Below are positions 23,295 to 33,925 of a stretch of DNA of 64,000 bases, in pieces. Every line of letters starts with the position of its first letter. Position 1 is the first letter of the stretch. Source of the DNA: Raphanus sativus (taxonomy: Eukaryota > Streptophyta > Magnoliopsida > Brassicales > Brassicaceae); assembly GCF_000801105.2 (NCBI RefSeq), contig NC_079512.1:36473848-36537847 (forward strand). The letters run 5' to 3'. The notes below the pieces were generated by a model, which saw only the letters and a list, made by a program, of their open reading frames with translations, searched no databases and had not been told where the DNA came from. The position numbers and the translations under genes are program-made.

Positions 23295-24673
23295 GAGTAT
23301 CTTCAAAAAACACTATGTATAATTTTAAATATGAAATTTTGTTCTCTTTGAATTTCAAAACTTCAAATTTGAAATTTTGAATAGTGAAACTTCAAATATA
23401 GAGTGTCACTACTTCAAATTTGAAGTTTCATCTTTTTCATTGCATTTTGGTCTTTATATTTACATATTATATTTATAATTTTTAAATATTTTATCATTTA
23501 ATTTTTTTAATCCTTCAAAATTTTATAACGCACAAATATTTCAAATTTGCTTTTATAATTTTGATTTCTACAAATAAAATTAAATAAAAACTTTAAAATA
23601 AGTCTTTTTCAAATTAGGTTTAGATAACAACAATATTAAAAAAGAAACTTAACAAATGTAGTAATTTATAGAACAATGTAGTAATTTACTTGTAATTTAA
23701 TATTTAATTATGTATTTATATGTAAAATTATACATTTTATTTTATCATTTTGTTAATTAATATTTATATAATATTTTTATATATGTGCTATTTATTTATT
23801 AAGTTTTATGAATTTAAGTATCATAAATATAAAGACCATAACATAAAATATAAATTCTTTTGAAATTAAGTTTGAAGTTTTGCTTTTGGAGAATACTAAC
23901 TTAAAATTTCAAATATGAAGTTTTTCAAATTTGAAAATAGAGTGTCTTTTTGGAGCATTTCCAAAAGCATTCTCTATTTTGAAAATTTCCAAACTATATT
24001 TGAAGTTTTAAAGTGTTATTCTCCAAAAGTAAAACTTCAAAACTAAATTCAAAATATTTGTGTTTTACAATATGGTTTTTATATTTGTCACAACTAATAT
24101 AAATTCATAAAAATTTTATAAATAACTAACACTTATAAAAATATTACATAAATATTAATTAATAAAAACTTACGTTAAAATATAAAACTAGAAATATAAA
24201 TACATAATTAAATATTAAATTAAAAGCAAAATACTACATTATTCCACAACAACAACAACCAAGAACATTTGTAATATTTAAATTTCTATAATAATTATGT
24301 CATCATGTACCTTCTTAAAAGGTTTTTTTATTAAGTTTGTTTTATAATATTCTAATTGTGTAATTTTACTTTTAAATAATATAAAGCTTGTTTTAAAATT
24401 TCTATTTAATTTTATGTGTAAAACTTAAATTTAAAGAAACTAATATGAAATCTATGAGATTATAATTTTTTTAAAAGATTAAAATGAGAAATGAGAAAAT
24501 ATTTAAGAATCATAAATAGAATGTGTAGTTGTAAGGACTAAAATGTAAAAAAATGATGAAATTTCAAATTTGAAGTTTTGAAGAGTGAAACTTAACACCC
24601 TGTAATTTAAGTTCTGAAATTTCTTTTTGAAAAAAAAGAAGTTTTATATTTAAAATGTCATTTGGAGATGCTC
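23295..24673. mobile_element. AT-rich composite MITE, copy A
   Basis: It runs from GAGTATCTTCAAAAA to TTTGGAGATGCTC, with TAA at the right flank (CAA at the left, where block B keeps TAA). The interior has many palindromic CTTCAAATTTGAAGTT motifs and an internal pair of MITE-like ends near 23950-23980, so it is probably nested. Block B has it at 41406-42884. Confidence 0.6.
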
Positions 24674-25590
24674 TAAATATGGTTGGTTATACACTCAAAA
24701 TTGTTAGGAACTTGACTCATTCTCTCTACATTAGGAAAAAGTTTTATGTACGAAGGAGGATTATCACACTAAAAACGGAATTTTCAAGTTTTTGTAATCA
24801 ATTTTTCATTGGCAAGTTAATGGTATTTTTTACATTTCTAGCTGAAAAATATGAAATGATTATTACAAAAGAAAAATACTGTCCATGTCATCCTTGTAGC
24901 CAAAAGAGTTGCACGTACAGACGTTATCATATGGGGTATAAGAGGGTGTATTATTAGAAGTGTCACTGGATGAAATAATTATATATAGATGCATAGGTAA
25001 GATGTTGAGAGCACAGAAGGAAAAGCAATGGCATGTGGTTCATGAGAAGACTAGACGTAGCTTCCATTATTACGGAAGCATTATATTTATACAGTGTTCT
25101 ACCTTTTACATTATATACACTGCGTCCATATTAAATGCACTCCCCATATTGTTATTATTCGCTCAGTTCCCATGAGTTCAATTTATCTTCGTTGCAAACT
25201 TCTTTATTATCGAACATTGTACAAAAACGGCAGAATATGAACATAAATACACTCAAAAGTGGTTTTGAATCTCATGTATATGCGAGAGTTAGAACGAAAC
25301 AATGCTTATAATTGATGTGGTTTAGTAGACGAGTTGTTCATTTCTGTTAGTTATTTTATACTTGGGTAGTATACAAGCTGTTGTTTTAAAAAGTGCATGA
25401 ATACTTATTAAATAAATGTAAATTATTTAATGTGAGAACATGAATACTAATTAAATACAGTATAAATGTTATAAATAAAAGTCAACAAAATGATATACAA
25501 ATCTTCAGTTCAAAAAAAAATGTGCTGTTATTATTCGTGTCTTTTTAGCGAAACCGCATGATCATTTATAGTTTCAATAATAACTTAATG

Positions 25591-25626
25591 GCTATTATCA
25601 AGTTTTTTTTTCGCTATTATCAAGTT
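25591..25626. mobile_element. ultra-short poly(T) insertion (both copies)
   Basis: GCTATTATCAAGTT occurs at 25591-25604 and 25613-25626, separated by eight bases, mostly T. The same arrangement is in block B near 43801-43836, so it is older than the duplication. It could alternatively be a local duplication. Confidence 0.4.
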
Positions 25627-26509
25627 AAATATCGACAATAAAAAAGATTCTAAAAATTGATGGTTCAATCTACACGGGATATTATGTCGGTGTTGCAGCA
25701 AGCCAATAATATGATAAGCATGTACCGGTAGACTGTGGTATTAGTGTGTGTTTACGTTACGATAAATGAAATATTTCATGGCATATATGCAAACGATTAG
25801 TCTTGGTGAATGATTTTGACGATTATGACCTATGAGGAAACCTCACATTCAATTGAACCGTGAAGAATATATCCAAACAAGAAAACCCAAAACTTGTAAT
25901 TCTGAGATGACAATGATTATACGCCATGAGATTAATAGTAAATGTTTAGTGTTGGAAAATAATAATTACAAGGTTAATTTAAGGCAGGCGTGAGCCTAAG
26001 GCATCATAAACAAATGATGGTGAACACTGACTATATGGGGTCCAAACCTCCATAATTGCACCCTTGTGCTTCTTCTCTTTTTTTTGTTTCTCCTTTCTTC
26101 ATAAATTTTTATATAGTTTCCGGTTTTTACCTCTCTTTCTTTTCGGTTGAGTAAACATTGTTTTCGTTAGCAAGTTGCAAAACTTATTTGAATTATTTGG
26201 AATGTAAAAGTAGCTTCTAAAAATAAGTTCGGTCAGTGAAAAAGAGGAATGATTTTGGTCGTTTTCAGGCCTCTTTACCTTGTTGTTTGCTTCTCGAGTC
26301 GCGATACACAAAAAAAAATGATAGAAGACTCCAAAGAAATGAACTATAGACTAGTTTGGATGTTTTGTGATAGTAGTGTGAGTTTGGTGATAGTAACCAG
26401 TAAGCAACATGTGCCGGATGAAATTTTTTATATGGGTCCACAAAAGCCAAATATCCAAATTCAAATAGCAGAAAATAATGCATTTCTTTTTCATTTTTTT
26501 GGTGGTCAA

Positions 26510-26750
26510 TTTTTTTTTAACTGAAAATGATTAAACCCGGATCTATTAAAGACACAGACCTAACCTATGCGTAAAAGGTAAAACCCACGGATAGACGCTT
26601 TCTCAGATATTCAAATGGACACTAAAACATGAACTCATATCCGTGTGGTGAACAGATGTATCGTGAGGTAGTTTCATCCGGAAAGGTTTAACTCGCTACC
26701 TGAATATAGCCAAGAGCCTGGTTACTATTAGACCACGATGATCCGTTCTC
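26510..26750 (-). mobile_element. tRNA-derived SINE, copy A
   Basis: A 9 bp duplication GGTGGTCAA (26501-26509, 26751-26759) flanks 241 bp. On the minus strand the head has a box A-like GTGGTCTAATAGTAACCAGG and a degenerate box B (GAGTTAAACC), and the tail ends in poly(A), as in crucifer SINEs. Block B has a diverged copy at about 44985-45213. Confidence 0.65.
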
Positions 26751-28049
26751 GGTGGTCAAGATATTGCATGTAATCCAATGTTTTTTTGGTGTAATGTAAC
26801 TATGAAACTAATAGCTACAAATTTACGAATGATAGATTTCAATCCAACGTTCATGACGCTACATGCTAAACATACCCAAATCTCTTGCTTACGTTAATCA
26901 TGGCTTATGAATCTTACGTATGAATATTTTTCTCTTATAAAAGTTCAGTTTAGATCTCTAAACAAAGTATAGTGATATGATTATGCTGCAAAGTTTTTTT
27001 TTAAATCACGTTAAGTGGAACCGTTTACAAAATCAAACGATGGACAACTTATTTTGACGAGGAAAATGATGATTAATAACTAAAATGAATGCAGTTGGTG
27101 AAGAGAAAGAAGAGATTGTCGTCCAGGTTTTATGCTCATAAAGCAACACATGAGTGTTTCTACCTAACCCCCTATTTCTATACACTTGCTTTTTTGGGCC
27201 ATAAGTGGCCTCACCTAATTTTTCCATATTCTAACGTTCCGATCTTAATTTATGCTAATCCCCGTGTCCTTTTAGAAATCATGCGAATAGCAAATAATCG
27301 CATAGATTCAACTTGTTATAATCTTGTAGTTGACTAATAAAATCATCATATAAGTACATTTTGATAGTAAAAGTTAGTGGAAATTCGATGAAAATAATTT
27401 ATTAGGTGAGCACTAGTTTATCTCATAAATTTGTCTTTGGGCTGACAGACTGACAGTAATCAAAGACGCCCACGGTTTAAAGCCGATTCATTCTTTCTTC
27501 ATCATGACAACCAAACAATAAAAAAAAAACTAATAAACTCGAAATATTTCAAACTGTGTTCTCTTTTAGAGAGTTCAATGTGAGCGCCATATTACAGTCA
27601 ACGTAATCAAAATCAAACTGAATGATGGAAGAAAAAAAAATTGGAGTCCCTGAAAGCCCATGCATGATGATGTTTCTTTGTTAACATTTAGGACAAGGTC
27701 CGAAAACTACACAACTCAAGTCCATAATGTGACCCTATCCCAAGACTGCGAAAACGTGATACTTTTAAAACAGCTACAAATCGTAAAACATGTCCCCCTC
27801 CGCTTACTAAACTTGAATTAGCACTGAAGTATTATAGCTACATTACACAACCTCTGTTCAATTCCCCGGCATTTAATTTATTATATATCTCTTTAGACGA
27901 TACTTTATAGGATAGTTTTCTATTAAACCTGTTTTGTTATTACATAACAAGAAAAACAAAAAAGTTCTGAGCATTCAGCAGAAGCAAAAACAAAAAGACA
28001 AATACAAAACAAACAAAAAAGAAGATAAACCCATTTTCTCTGAGGGTTT

Positions 28050-28352
28050 TTATTTTCTTGGATGTGTATCTTCCGGTTTAGCCGTCCCTGTGGCCGCTTT
28101 AGCTACATCAGTGGCACTAGCCTCCGGCTTTTTCTTAGCATACATAACAGTGTACATGATTGCACCGGAGATAGCTAAACCGGCGATAGCCATGGTGGTG
28201 TAGCTGTATGGTAAGTTACGCCTTTGGTGCAGAACACCACCGGGATTACTCCCTGGGGGCCTCTTCGATGATTCAACCCCTGCGGCTTTCACTCCCTCTA
28301 GACTCATCTTCGTCGTATCCGCTGTTTTCCTCCAGTCATTTTCTCCAGCCAT
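28050..28352 (-). CDS. small single-span membrane protein, copy A
   Basis: A 100-residue frame, the likely counterpart of the uncharacterised Arabidopsis At4g31830. The order is a hydrophilic N-terminus ([20 protein letters not shown]), a basic proline/glycine stretch ([17 protein letters not shown]), one membrane span at about 50-71 ([20 protein letters not shown]) and a lysine/alanine-rich tail ending HPRK. Copy B differs at one residue (SLEG versus SPEG), which argues for a real, constrained protein. The function is unknown; location in an organelle or endomembrane is possible but cannot be read from the sequence. Confidence 0.85.
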   Translation of the reverse strand: MAGENDWRKTADTTKMSLEGVKAAGVESSKRPPGSNPGGVLHQRRNLPYSYTTMAIAGLAISGAIMYTVMYAKKKPEASATDVAKAATGTAKPEDTHPRK

Positions 28353-28930
28353 TTTGTATCTTCTTCAAATATGAGCTTGGGACTATTCTAAACCAAATGA
28401 AGTAACGATGTTGCTCAAGTAAATGGATTATGGAGATAGTAAGAGTCACGAAGACACGTAGTGTAGTTGAGTTTGATAATGTGTCTCAATAAGCGACACC
28501 TAACTGATTCTGTTTGTCTTCTGTAATAAACGTATTAGGCAGGTGTCATGCCCCAAACAAATCATAGATTCATGTGCAATATATATACTTTACTCGTTTA
28601 ATATTGAAGTTTTTCTTGGGTCTTCTGCGTATCGTGGGCTTAGGGAAGATACGTCTTTGATTAATTTTTTTCAACGACTAGACCCAACAATACAGAAGCC
28701 CAGTTCAACTAGCAAACAAAAGAAAGTAAAAAGCAGACACACAGCTAGCTTGACCAGACCAGTCTTCCTAGGAGACTGTGTAATCAGTAATTATCAGATT
28801 CCAGGTCTTGTCTCATACCTAGCCGTTACGCGACCTTCATCATCTATCCAACGGCTACATCAACATTTATCATCTTTCCTTTTAATTTCCATTAACTTCA
28901 ACGGCTAGTTCTCAAGTCTCTCACTAGATC
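28353..28930. other. divergent promoter region between At4g31830-like and ENODL15, copy A
   Basis: Non-coding DNA separating head-to-head genes. It is strongly conserved with block B (46790-47363). The ENODL15 TATA box is at its right edge. Confidence 0.6.
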
Positions 28931-28937
28931 TATAAAA
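28931..28937 (+). promoter_or_regulatory. TATA box of ENODL15-A
   Basis: TATAAAA after TCACTAGATC, 108 bp upstream of the ATG at 29039. Confidence 0.75.
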
Positions 28938-29038
28938 ACCACACAAGGTCCTCACAAACTATTCATCTCCAATTCATTTTAAAACACACACTTAACAGTT
29001 TTGTGGTGCTAAATTCAGTAGAGAAGTATTTGTAACCT

Positions 29039-29689
29039 ATGGCTTCTTCTTCTCCTCTAGTCACCATCTTCCTCTTCATCTCCTTATTCTCCTTCTTGTC
29101 TGTAAATGCAAATGAGGTAACCGTCGGTGGAAAATCCGGTGTCTGGAAGATCCCTCCTTCCTCTTTCGACGAATGGGCTCAAAAGGCTCGCTTCAAAGTC
29201 GGAGACTTTCTAGGTATACCTTCAACTTCTCATCACTATCTCTAACCGTTACAAAACCCATAAGCCCATTTTCATCGATTTACTTGTTTTTTTTTGTAAT
29301 CTTCGATGCTACCCTGTTTCTAACATTGTCACATGTTTACACCAGTTTTCAGCTATGAAGCGGGTAAAGACTCGGTTCTGCAAGTGACAAGAGAGGCTTA
29401 CGAGAAATGCAACACCACGAGCCCGATAGCCAGCTACACCGATGGGAACACCAAGGTGAAGCTAGAACAACACGGTCCGGTCTACTTCATAAGCGGAACA
29501 GAGGGTCACTGTCAAAAGGGTCAGAAGCTACGCGTTGTGGTAGTCACTCCTCGTAGCTCTGCTTTCTCTCCGGCTCCTTCTCCATCTGACGGTCCCGCCG
29601 TTGCTCCTGCTCCTACTAGTGGCGCTGCTAAGCTCACGGGCATCTTCAGTGTTGTGGGCCTTGTTCTTGGATTCTGGGCCTTGGGCTGA
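29039..29689 (+). CDS. ENODL15: early nodulin-like protein 15, copy A
   Basis: Two exons, 29039-29213 and 29346-29689 (GT/AG intron of 132 bp), encode 172 aa. The order is a signal peptide (1-24, ending SVNA), a phytocyanin domain with the disulfide cysteines in YEKCNTTSP and TEGHCQKGQ, a Pro/Ser/Ala arabinogalactan-type linker (SAFSPAPSPSDGPAVAPAP) and a hydrophobic C-terminus typical of a GPI-anchor signal. The copper-ligand histidines of true plastocyanins are missing, as in all ENODLs, so it is a cell-surface glycoprotein and not an electron carrier. Arabidopsis ENODL11-15 act in female gametophyte and pollen-tube reception. Copy A lacks three residues (SYS) in the PPSS-FDEW segment compared with copy B. 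Confidence 0.92.
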
Positions 29690-30431
29690 GAAGCTTTTTT
29701 TTTTTACTTTTATTTAGTCCTGAATTCTATTCTTTTTTTTTTTTGGAACATGTAACAGAGATCTGTGTTCTGTTCTCCCTAGTCCCTAGTCTTGTTGTTA
29801 CCAATTCAGTACTCAAGATTTTATTAAATTATTATTTAGCAGTCACTATTCACTATTCAGTATTTACAAGATTAAGTTAAAACTACTATTCGCTATTGCA
29901 TTTGTTTCTGGATATTATAGTCTATAACAGTTTAACCAAAGTGATGCAATAATTTAAGGCGAAGAAGAAAAATTAAAAATGTTTTTTTACCAGTCCAAAA
30001 TTAATTCACAGTTGCAAAGAAATCAAACCCATTTAAGCAAAAAAAAGAAAGAAAAAGAAATCAAACTCATGTAAAATTAAAGAAAGTAGCAAACCCAAAG
30101 AAAGTAACAGGCTTCAAGGTAACTAAATGAGCTATATCTTTAATTGGGCCTAAAGAAAATAACAGGCTAATAATATATATGAGCGACTATTGGGCCTCAA
30201 GATATTTTTGGTGGGAGGAATAAAGCGAGCCACTGGGATTTTATCCTTTAGACTAAGTTTTTCTTTAGTTCGCAAATTCTCCGTTTCACCGGAATCAGCA
30301 GCTCCGTAGTGTTGTGGTCTGGTGAAAAGGAGACGTATCCAAAAAAATCTCCATGACTATTATTCATTCTGTGTTTGTCATCGTGTTTTGTTAGTCATAG
30401 CTTGTCCACTTTGAAATGTGATATTGCTCAG
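29690..30431. other. intergenic ENODL15-A to PGR3-A
   Basis: Poly(T) runs and AT-rich 3' flank, then the PGR3 upstream region. It contains the empty sites of two block B insertions: the Helitron (near 29836) and a LINE tail (near 30063-30080). Confidence 0.6.
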
Positions 30432-30719
30432 ATGGCAGCTTTACTCTGCTCCACGACCACGAGTCTGTGCGGCGATATAACGGTCAGTGACACTTTCCTT
30501 GTCAGTAACATCAAAGACAAACATTCTCGGAAACGCACTAGTTTGGTTAATCTCGGATTATCAAAGTTGCACACTTTTAAAGCTCGGCTCTGTGTTTCAT
30601 CACCGCAAGAAACAGAGGGAATGTAACCTAGTAGGTAGTCTCTATGAAAGGCTCTGACTTTTTGGTTTCTATGATAAACAACAACAACAACAACAAGAGG
30701 ACATTGAAATCTTCAGGTG

Positions 30720-30750
<31 letters not shown>

Positions 30751-33308
30751 CACCAAGGTTACAGACTCCGCCTTCTCGTATTTCAAAGAGGTAGCCGAGA
30801 GTTCGAGACTAGCTCACACCACCGAGAGTTGCAACCACATCCTCGGATCGACGGGAGAATCGAGGAGATGGGTTACGTGTTCGATTTGATGCAGAAGAGA
30901 ATCATAAAGAGGGATGCCACTACTTTCTTGACCGTGTTCAAGGCGGGTTGAGGCAAGCGCCTTATGCGCTGAGGAAGATGAGAGAGTCTGGTCTTTTCGC
31001 GTTGAATGCGTATTCATTCGTACAACGGGTTGATTCATCTTCTGGTCAAGTCTAGGTTCTGCACAGAGGCGATGGAGGTTTATAGAAGCATGGTATCTGA
31101 TGGTTTTAGGCCTAGCTTGCAGACTTACTCTTCGCTTATGGTAGGGTTAGGGAAGAGAAGAGAGATTGATGCTGTGATGGGTTTGCTTAAAGAGATGGAG
31201 GCGTTGGGGTTAAAGCCTAATGTCTACACGTTTACTATATGTATCCGTGTGCTTGGTAGAGCGGGGAGGATTAATGAAGCGTATGATATACTTACTGAAG
31301 AGGATGGATGATGAAGGATGTGGACCTGACGTGGTTACCTACTTCTTATTGATGCTCTTTGCACCGCTGGTAAGCTGGATTGTGCTAAGGAGGTTTTCGC
31401 AAAGATGAAGACAGGGAGACACAAACCTGACCGTGTGACTTATATCACTTTGCTTGATAGGTTTAGTGATAGCAGAGATTTGGACTCAGTGAGGCTGTTT
31501 TGGAGCGAGATGGAGAAGGATGGTCATGTACCTGACGTTGTGACTTTCACCATTCTTGTGGATGCTCTGTGCAAAGCTGGGAGCTTCGGTGAAGCGTTTG
31601 ATACTTTAGATGTGATGAGGGAGCAAGGCGTTTCGCCCAACTTACATACGTACAACACGTTGATCTGTGGTCTACTGAGAGTTCACAGGTTAGACGATGA
31701 TGCGCTTGAGCTTTTTGGTAGTATGGAGTCTTTGGGTTGTGGTGTTAAGCCTACTGCCTATACGTACATTGTCTTCATTGATTACTACGGAAAGACAGGA
31801 GATTCCGTCAGCGCTCTCGAGACTTTTGAGAAGATGAAGAGCAGAGGAATAGCTCCGAACATCGTAGCGTGTAACGCGTCTCTCTACAGTTTAGCTAAAG
31901 CAGGAAGAGACCAAGAAGCAAAGCAGATCTTCTACGGATTGAAAAACATCGGGCTTGCACCTGACTCGGTGACCTATAACATGATGATGAAGTGCTATAG
32001 CAAAGTTGGGGAGATAGACGAAGCCATCAAGCTGCTTTCCGAGATGATTGAGAACGGTTGCGAGCCTGATGTGATCGTTGTTAACTCTCTGATCAACACG
32101 CTTTACAAAGCGGATAGAGTAGACGAAGCGTGGGAGATGTTTACGAGAATGAAGAAGGAGATGAAGCTCAAGCCAACGGTTGTGACTTACAACACGTTGC
32201 TCTCAGGTTTAGGCAAAAACGGAAAAATTCAAGAAGCGATAGAACTGTTCGAGGGGATGGAGGAAAAAGGCTGTCCACCTAATACGGTGACGTTCAACAC
32301 TCTCTTGGACTGTCTTTGCAAAAACGACGAGGTGATGCTGGCCTTGAAGATGTTCTTCAAGATGAGTTGTGTCCCTGACGTTTGTACTTACAATACTATC
32401 ATCAATGGTTTGATAAAGAACGGTCTAGTCAAAGAGGCAATGTGTTTCTTCCACCAGATGAAGAAACTGGTGCCTCCTGATTTTGTCACCCTCTGCACTC
32501 TTCTTCCAGGTGTTGTCAAGGCTGGTTTGATCGAAGATGCTTACAAAATCATCACCAGCTTTCTCCGCAGCTGTGCAGACCACCCGGTTAATCTCTTCTG
32601 GGAGGACTTGATGGGATCCGTCTTGGCTGAAGGTGGAATAGAGAAGGCCGTTTTGTTTTCTGAGAGATTGGTTGTTGATGGAGTTTGTAGAGATGGTGAA
32701 TCGATCCTGGTGCCGATGATCAGATACTCTTTAAAACATGGTGATAATCCCTTAGGTGCTAGAACGTTATTTGAGAGATTCACAAAAGATCTTGGTGTTC
32801 AACCAAAGGTTCCGGTTTATAATCTGCTCATCGGTGGGCTTCTTGAAGCTGATATGGTTGAAGCAGCAGAGGAGCTGTTCCTGGAGATGAAGAGCACTTG
32901 CATTCCTGATGTTGCTACCTACAACTTCTTGCTTGATGCTTATGGAAAGTCAGGAAAATTAGACGAACTCTTTGAGATGTACAAAGAGATGTCTTCCCAT
33001 GAGTGCAATAAACCAAACACAATCACTCACAACATTGTCATATCCGGGCTGGTGAAAGCTGGGAGTGTAGACGAGGCTCTTGATTTATACTATGACCTTA
33101 TCAGCGATGGCGACTTCTCTCCATCTGCTTGCACGTACGGTCCTCTCATCGATGGCCTTTCCAAGTCGGGAAGATTGTACGAAGCGAAACAACTCTTTGA
33201 AGGAATGTTGGACTACGGATGCAAGCCGAACTGTGCTATCTACAACATTCTCATCAATGGGTTTGGCAAAGCGGGAGAGGCTGATGCAGCTTGCAGCTTG
33301 TTCAGAAG
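30432..33308 (+). pseudogene. PGR3: PGR3 pseudogene, copy A
   Basis: A broken copy of the gene at 51004-54372. Compared with that copy, A has a +1 shift near 30576, a rewritten segment with a TAA near 30624-30641, an in-frame loss of six codons near 30750, 16 bp deletions near 30845 and 30940, 4 bp insertions near 31017 and 31292, and a 4 bp deletion near 31341. From 31405 the PPR frame is open for 630 codons until an LTR cuts it at 33308, removing the last PPR repeats. The chloroplast transit region is frameshifted, so no functional PGR3 is expected. A 1,044 bp stretch (31813-32856) is identical to copy B. Confidence 0.9.
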
Positions 33309-33507
33309 TGATGTAGATAGATATTTGGAAATATTCCAAATATCTTATCATTGATTTTATTAATTAATTTAGATAATTATCTTAATGTTTTAGGGTTTTA
33401 TGGTTTTTTTATATATAGCCGTCTAGGCTTAACATTGTATTCAGTTTATGAGTTTTGATTTGATTAATAAAAGTTAAGAGTTTTCTCTTTGTTGTTCCTT
33501 GTTTTCG
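33309..33507 (+). mobile_element. partial LTR of a retrotransposon in PGR3-A
   Basis: Homology to PGR3-B stops after TTCAGAAG, and a sequence starting TGATGTAGATAG follows. It has a 25 bp palindrome at 33320-33344 and a polyadenylation-like end (GATTAATAAAAGTTAAGAG), as in copia-type LTRs. It runs into the gap, so the LTR end, internal domain and target duplication are missing. Confidence 0.65.
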
Positions 33508-33607
33508 NNNNNNNNNNNNNNNNNNNNNNNNNNNNNNNNNNNNNNNNNNNNNNNNNNNNNNNNNNNNNNNNNNNNNNNNNNNNNNNNNNNNNNNNNNNNN
33601 NNNNNNN
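33508..33607. other. assembly gap of 100 N
   Basis: Exactly 100 unknown bases, a conventional placeholder for a gap of unknown size, between the LTR and the start of block B. Confidence 0.99.
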
Positions 33608-33925
33608 ATATAAAAATATAATGTATTTCATATTTGAGAATTGATTTTGTCATTCATGCTCTTACTGATTGAAGATTTATAAATTTATCAATTTTGCCAA
33701 GAATTACTACTAGTAGTTGCAATACGATTAGATTTCACATTATAGTAAAACAAAAACAGCACAAAACACATAACGACGACTTCATCAGTACTTTTAACTA
33801 CCACAAATCCGTCGACAAAGAAAAAGAAACTACCATACCACAAATCCTAAACACTTATAAATAATAAGTTATGACCATGACTCTTTACAACTTTGTTCTC
33901 CTGAACGTTTTGAGATTTAGACCCT

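Larger units (their letters stand above)
24674..28049. other. intergenic, conserved between A and B
   Basis: No gene recognised. It contains a SINE (26510-26750) and a micro-insertion (25591-25626). Short frames shared by both copies (24960-25175; 27033-27227 minus) have no recognisable motif. Confidence 0.5.
12907..33308. repeat. duplicated block, copy A
   Basis: About 20.4 kb collinear with 33608-53886 across genes, introns and most intergenic DNA. It contains NPY1-A, At4g31830-like-A, ENODL15-A and PGR3-A. It ends where an LTR interrupts PGR3-A. The left limit is only where block B emerges from the gap, so the true duplication may extend further left. Confidence 0.93.

Noticed and set aside
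28543..28908. 121-codon plus-strand frame upstream of ENODL15-A
   Set aside because: Not open in the otherwise well conserved block B sequence and without recognisable motifs; treated as promoter DNA.
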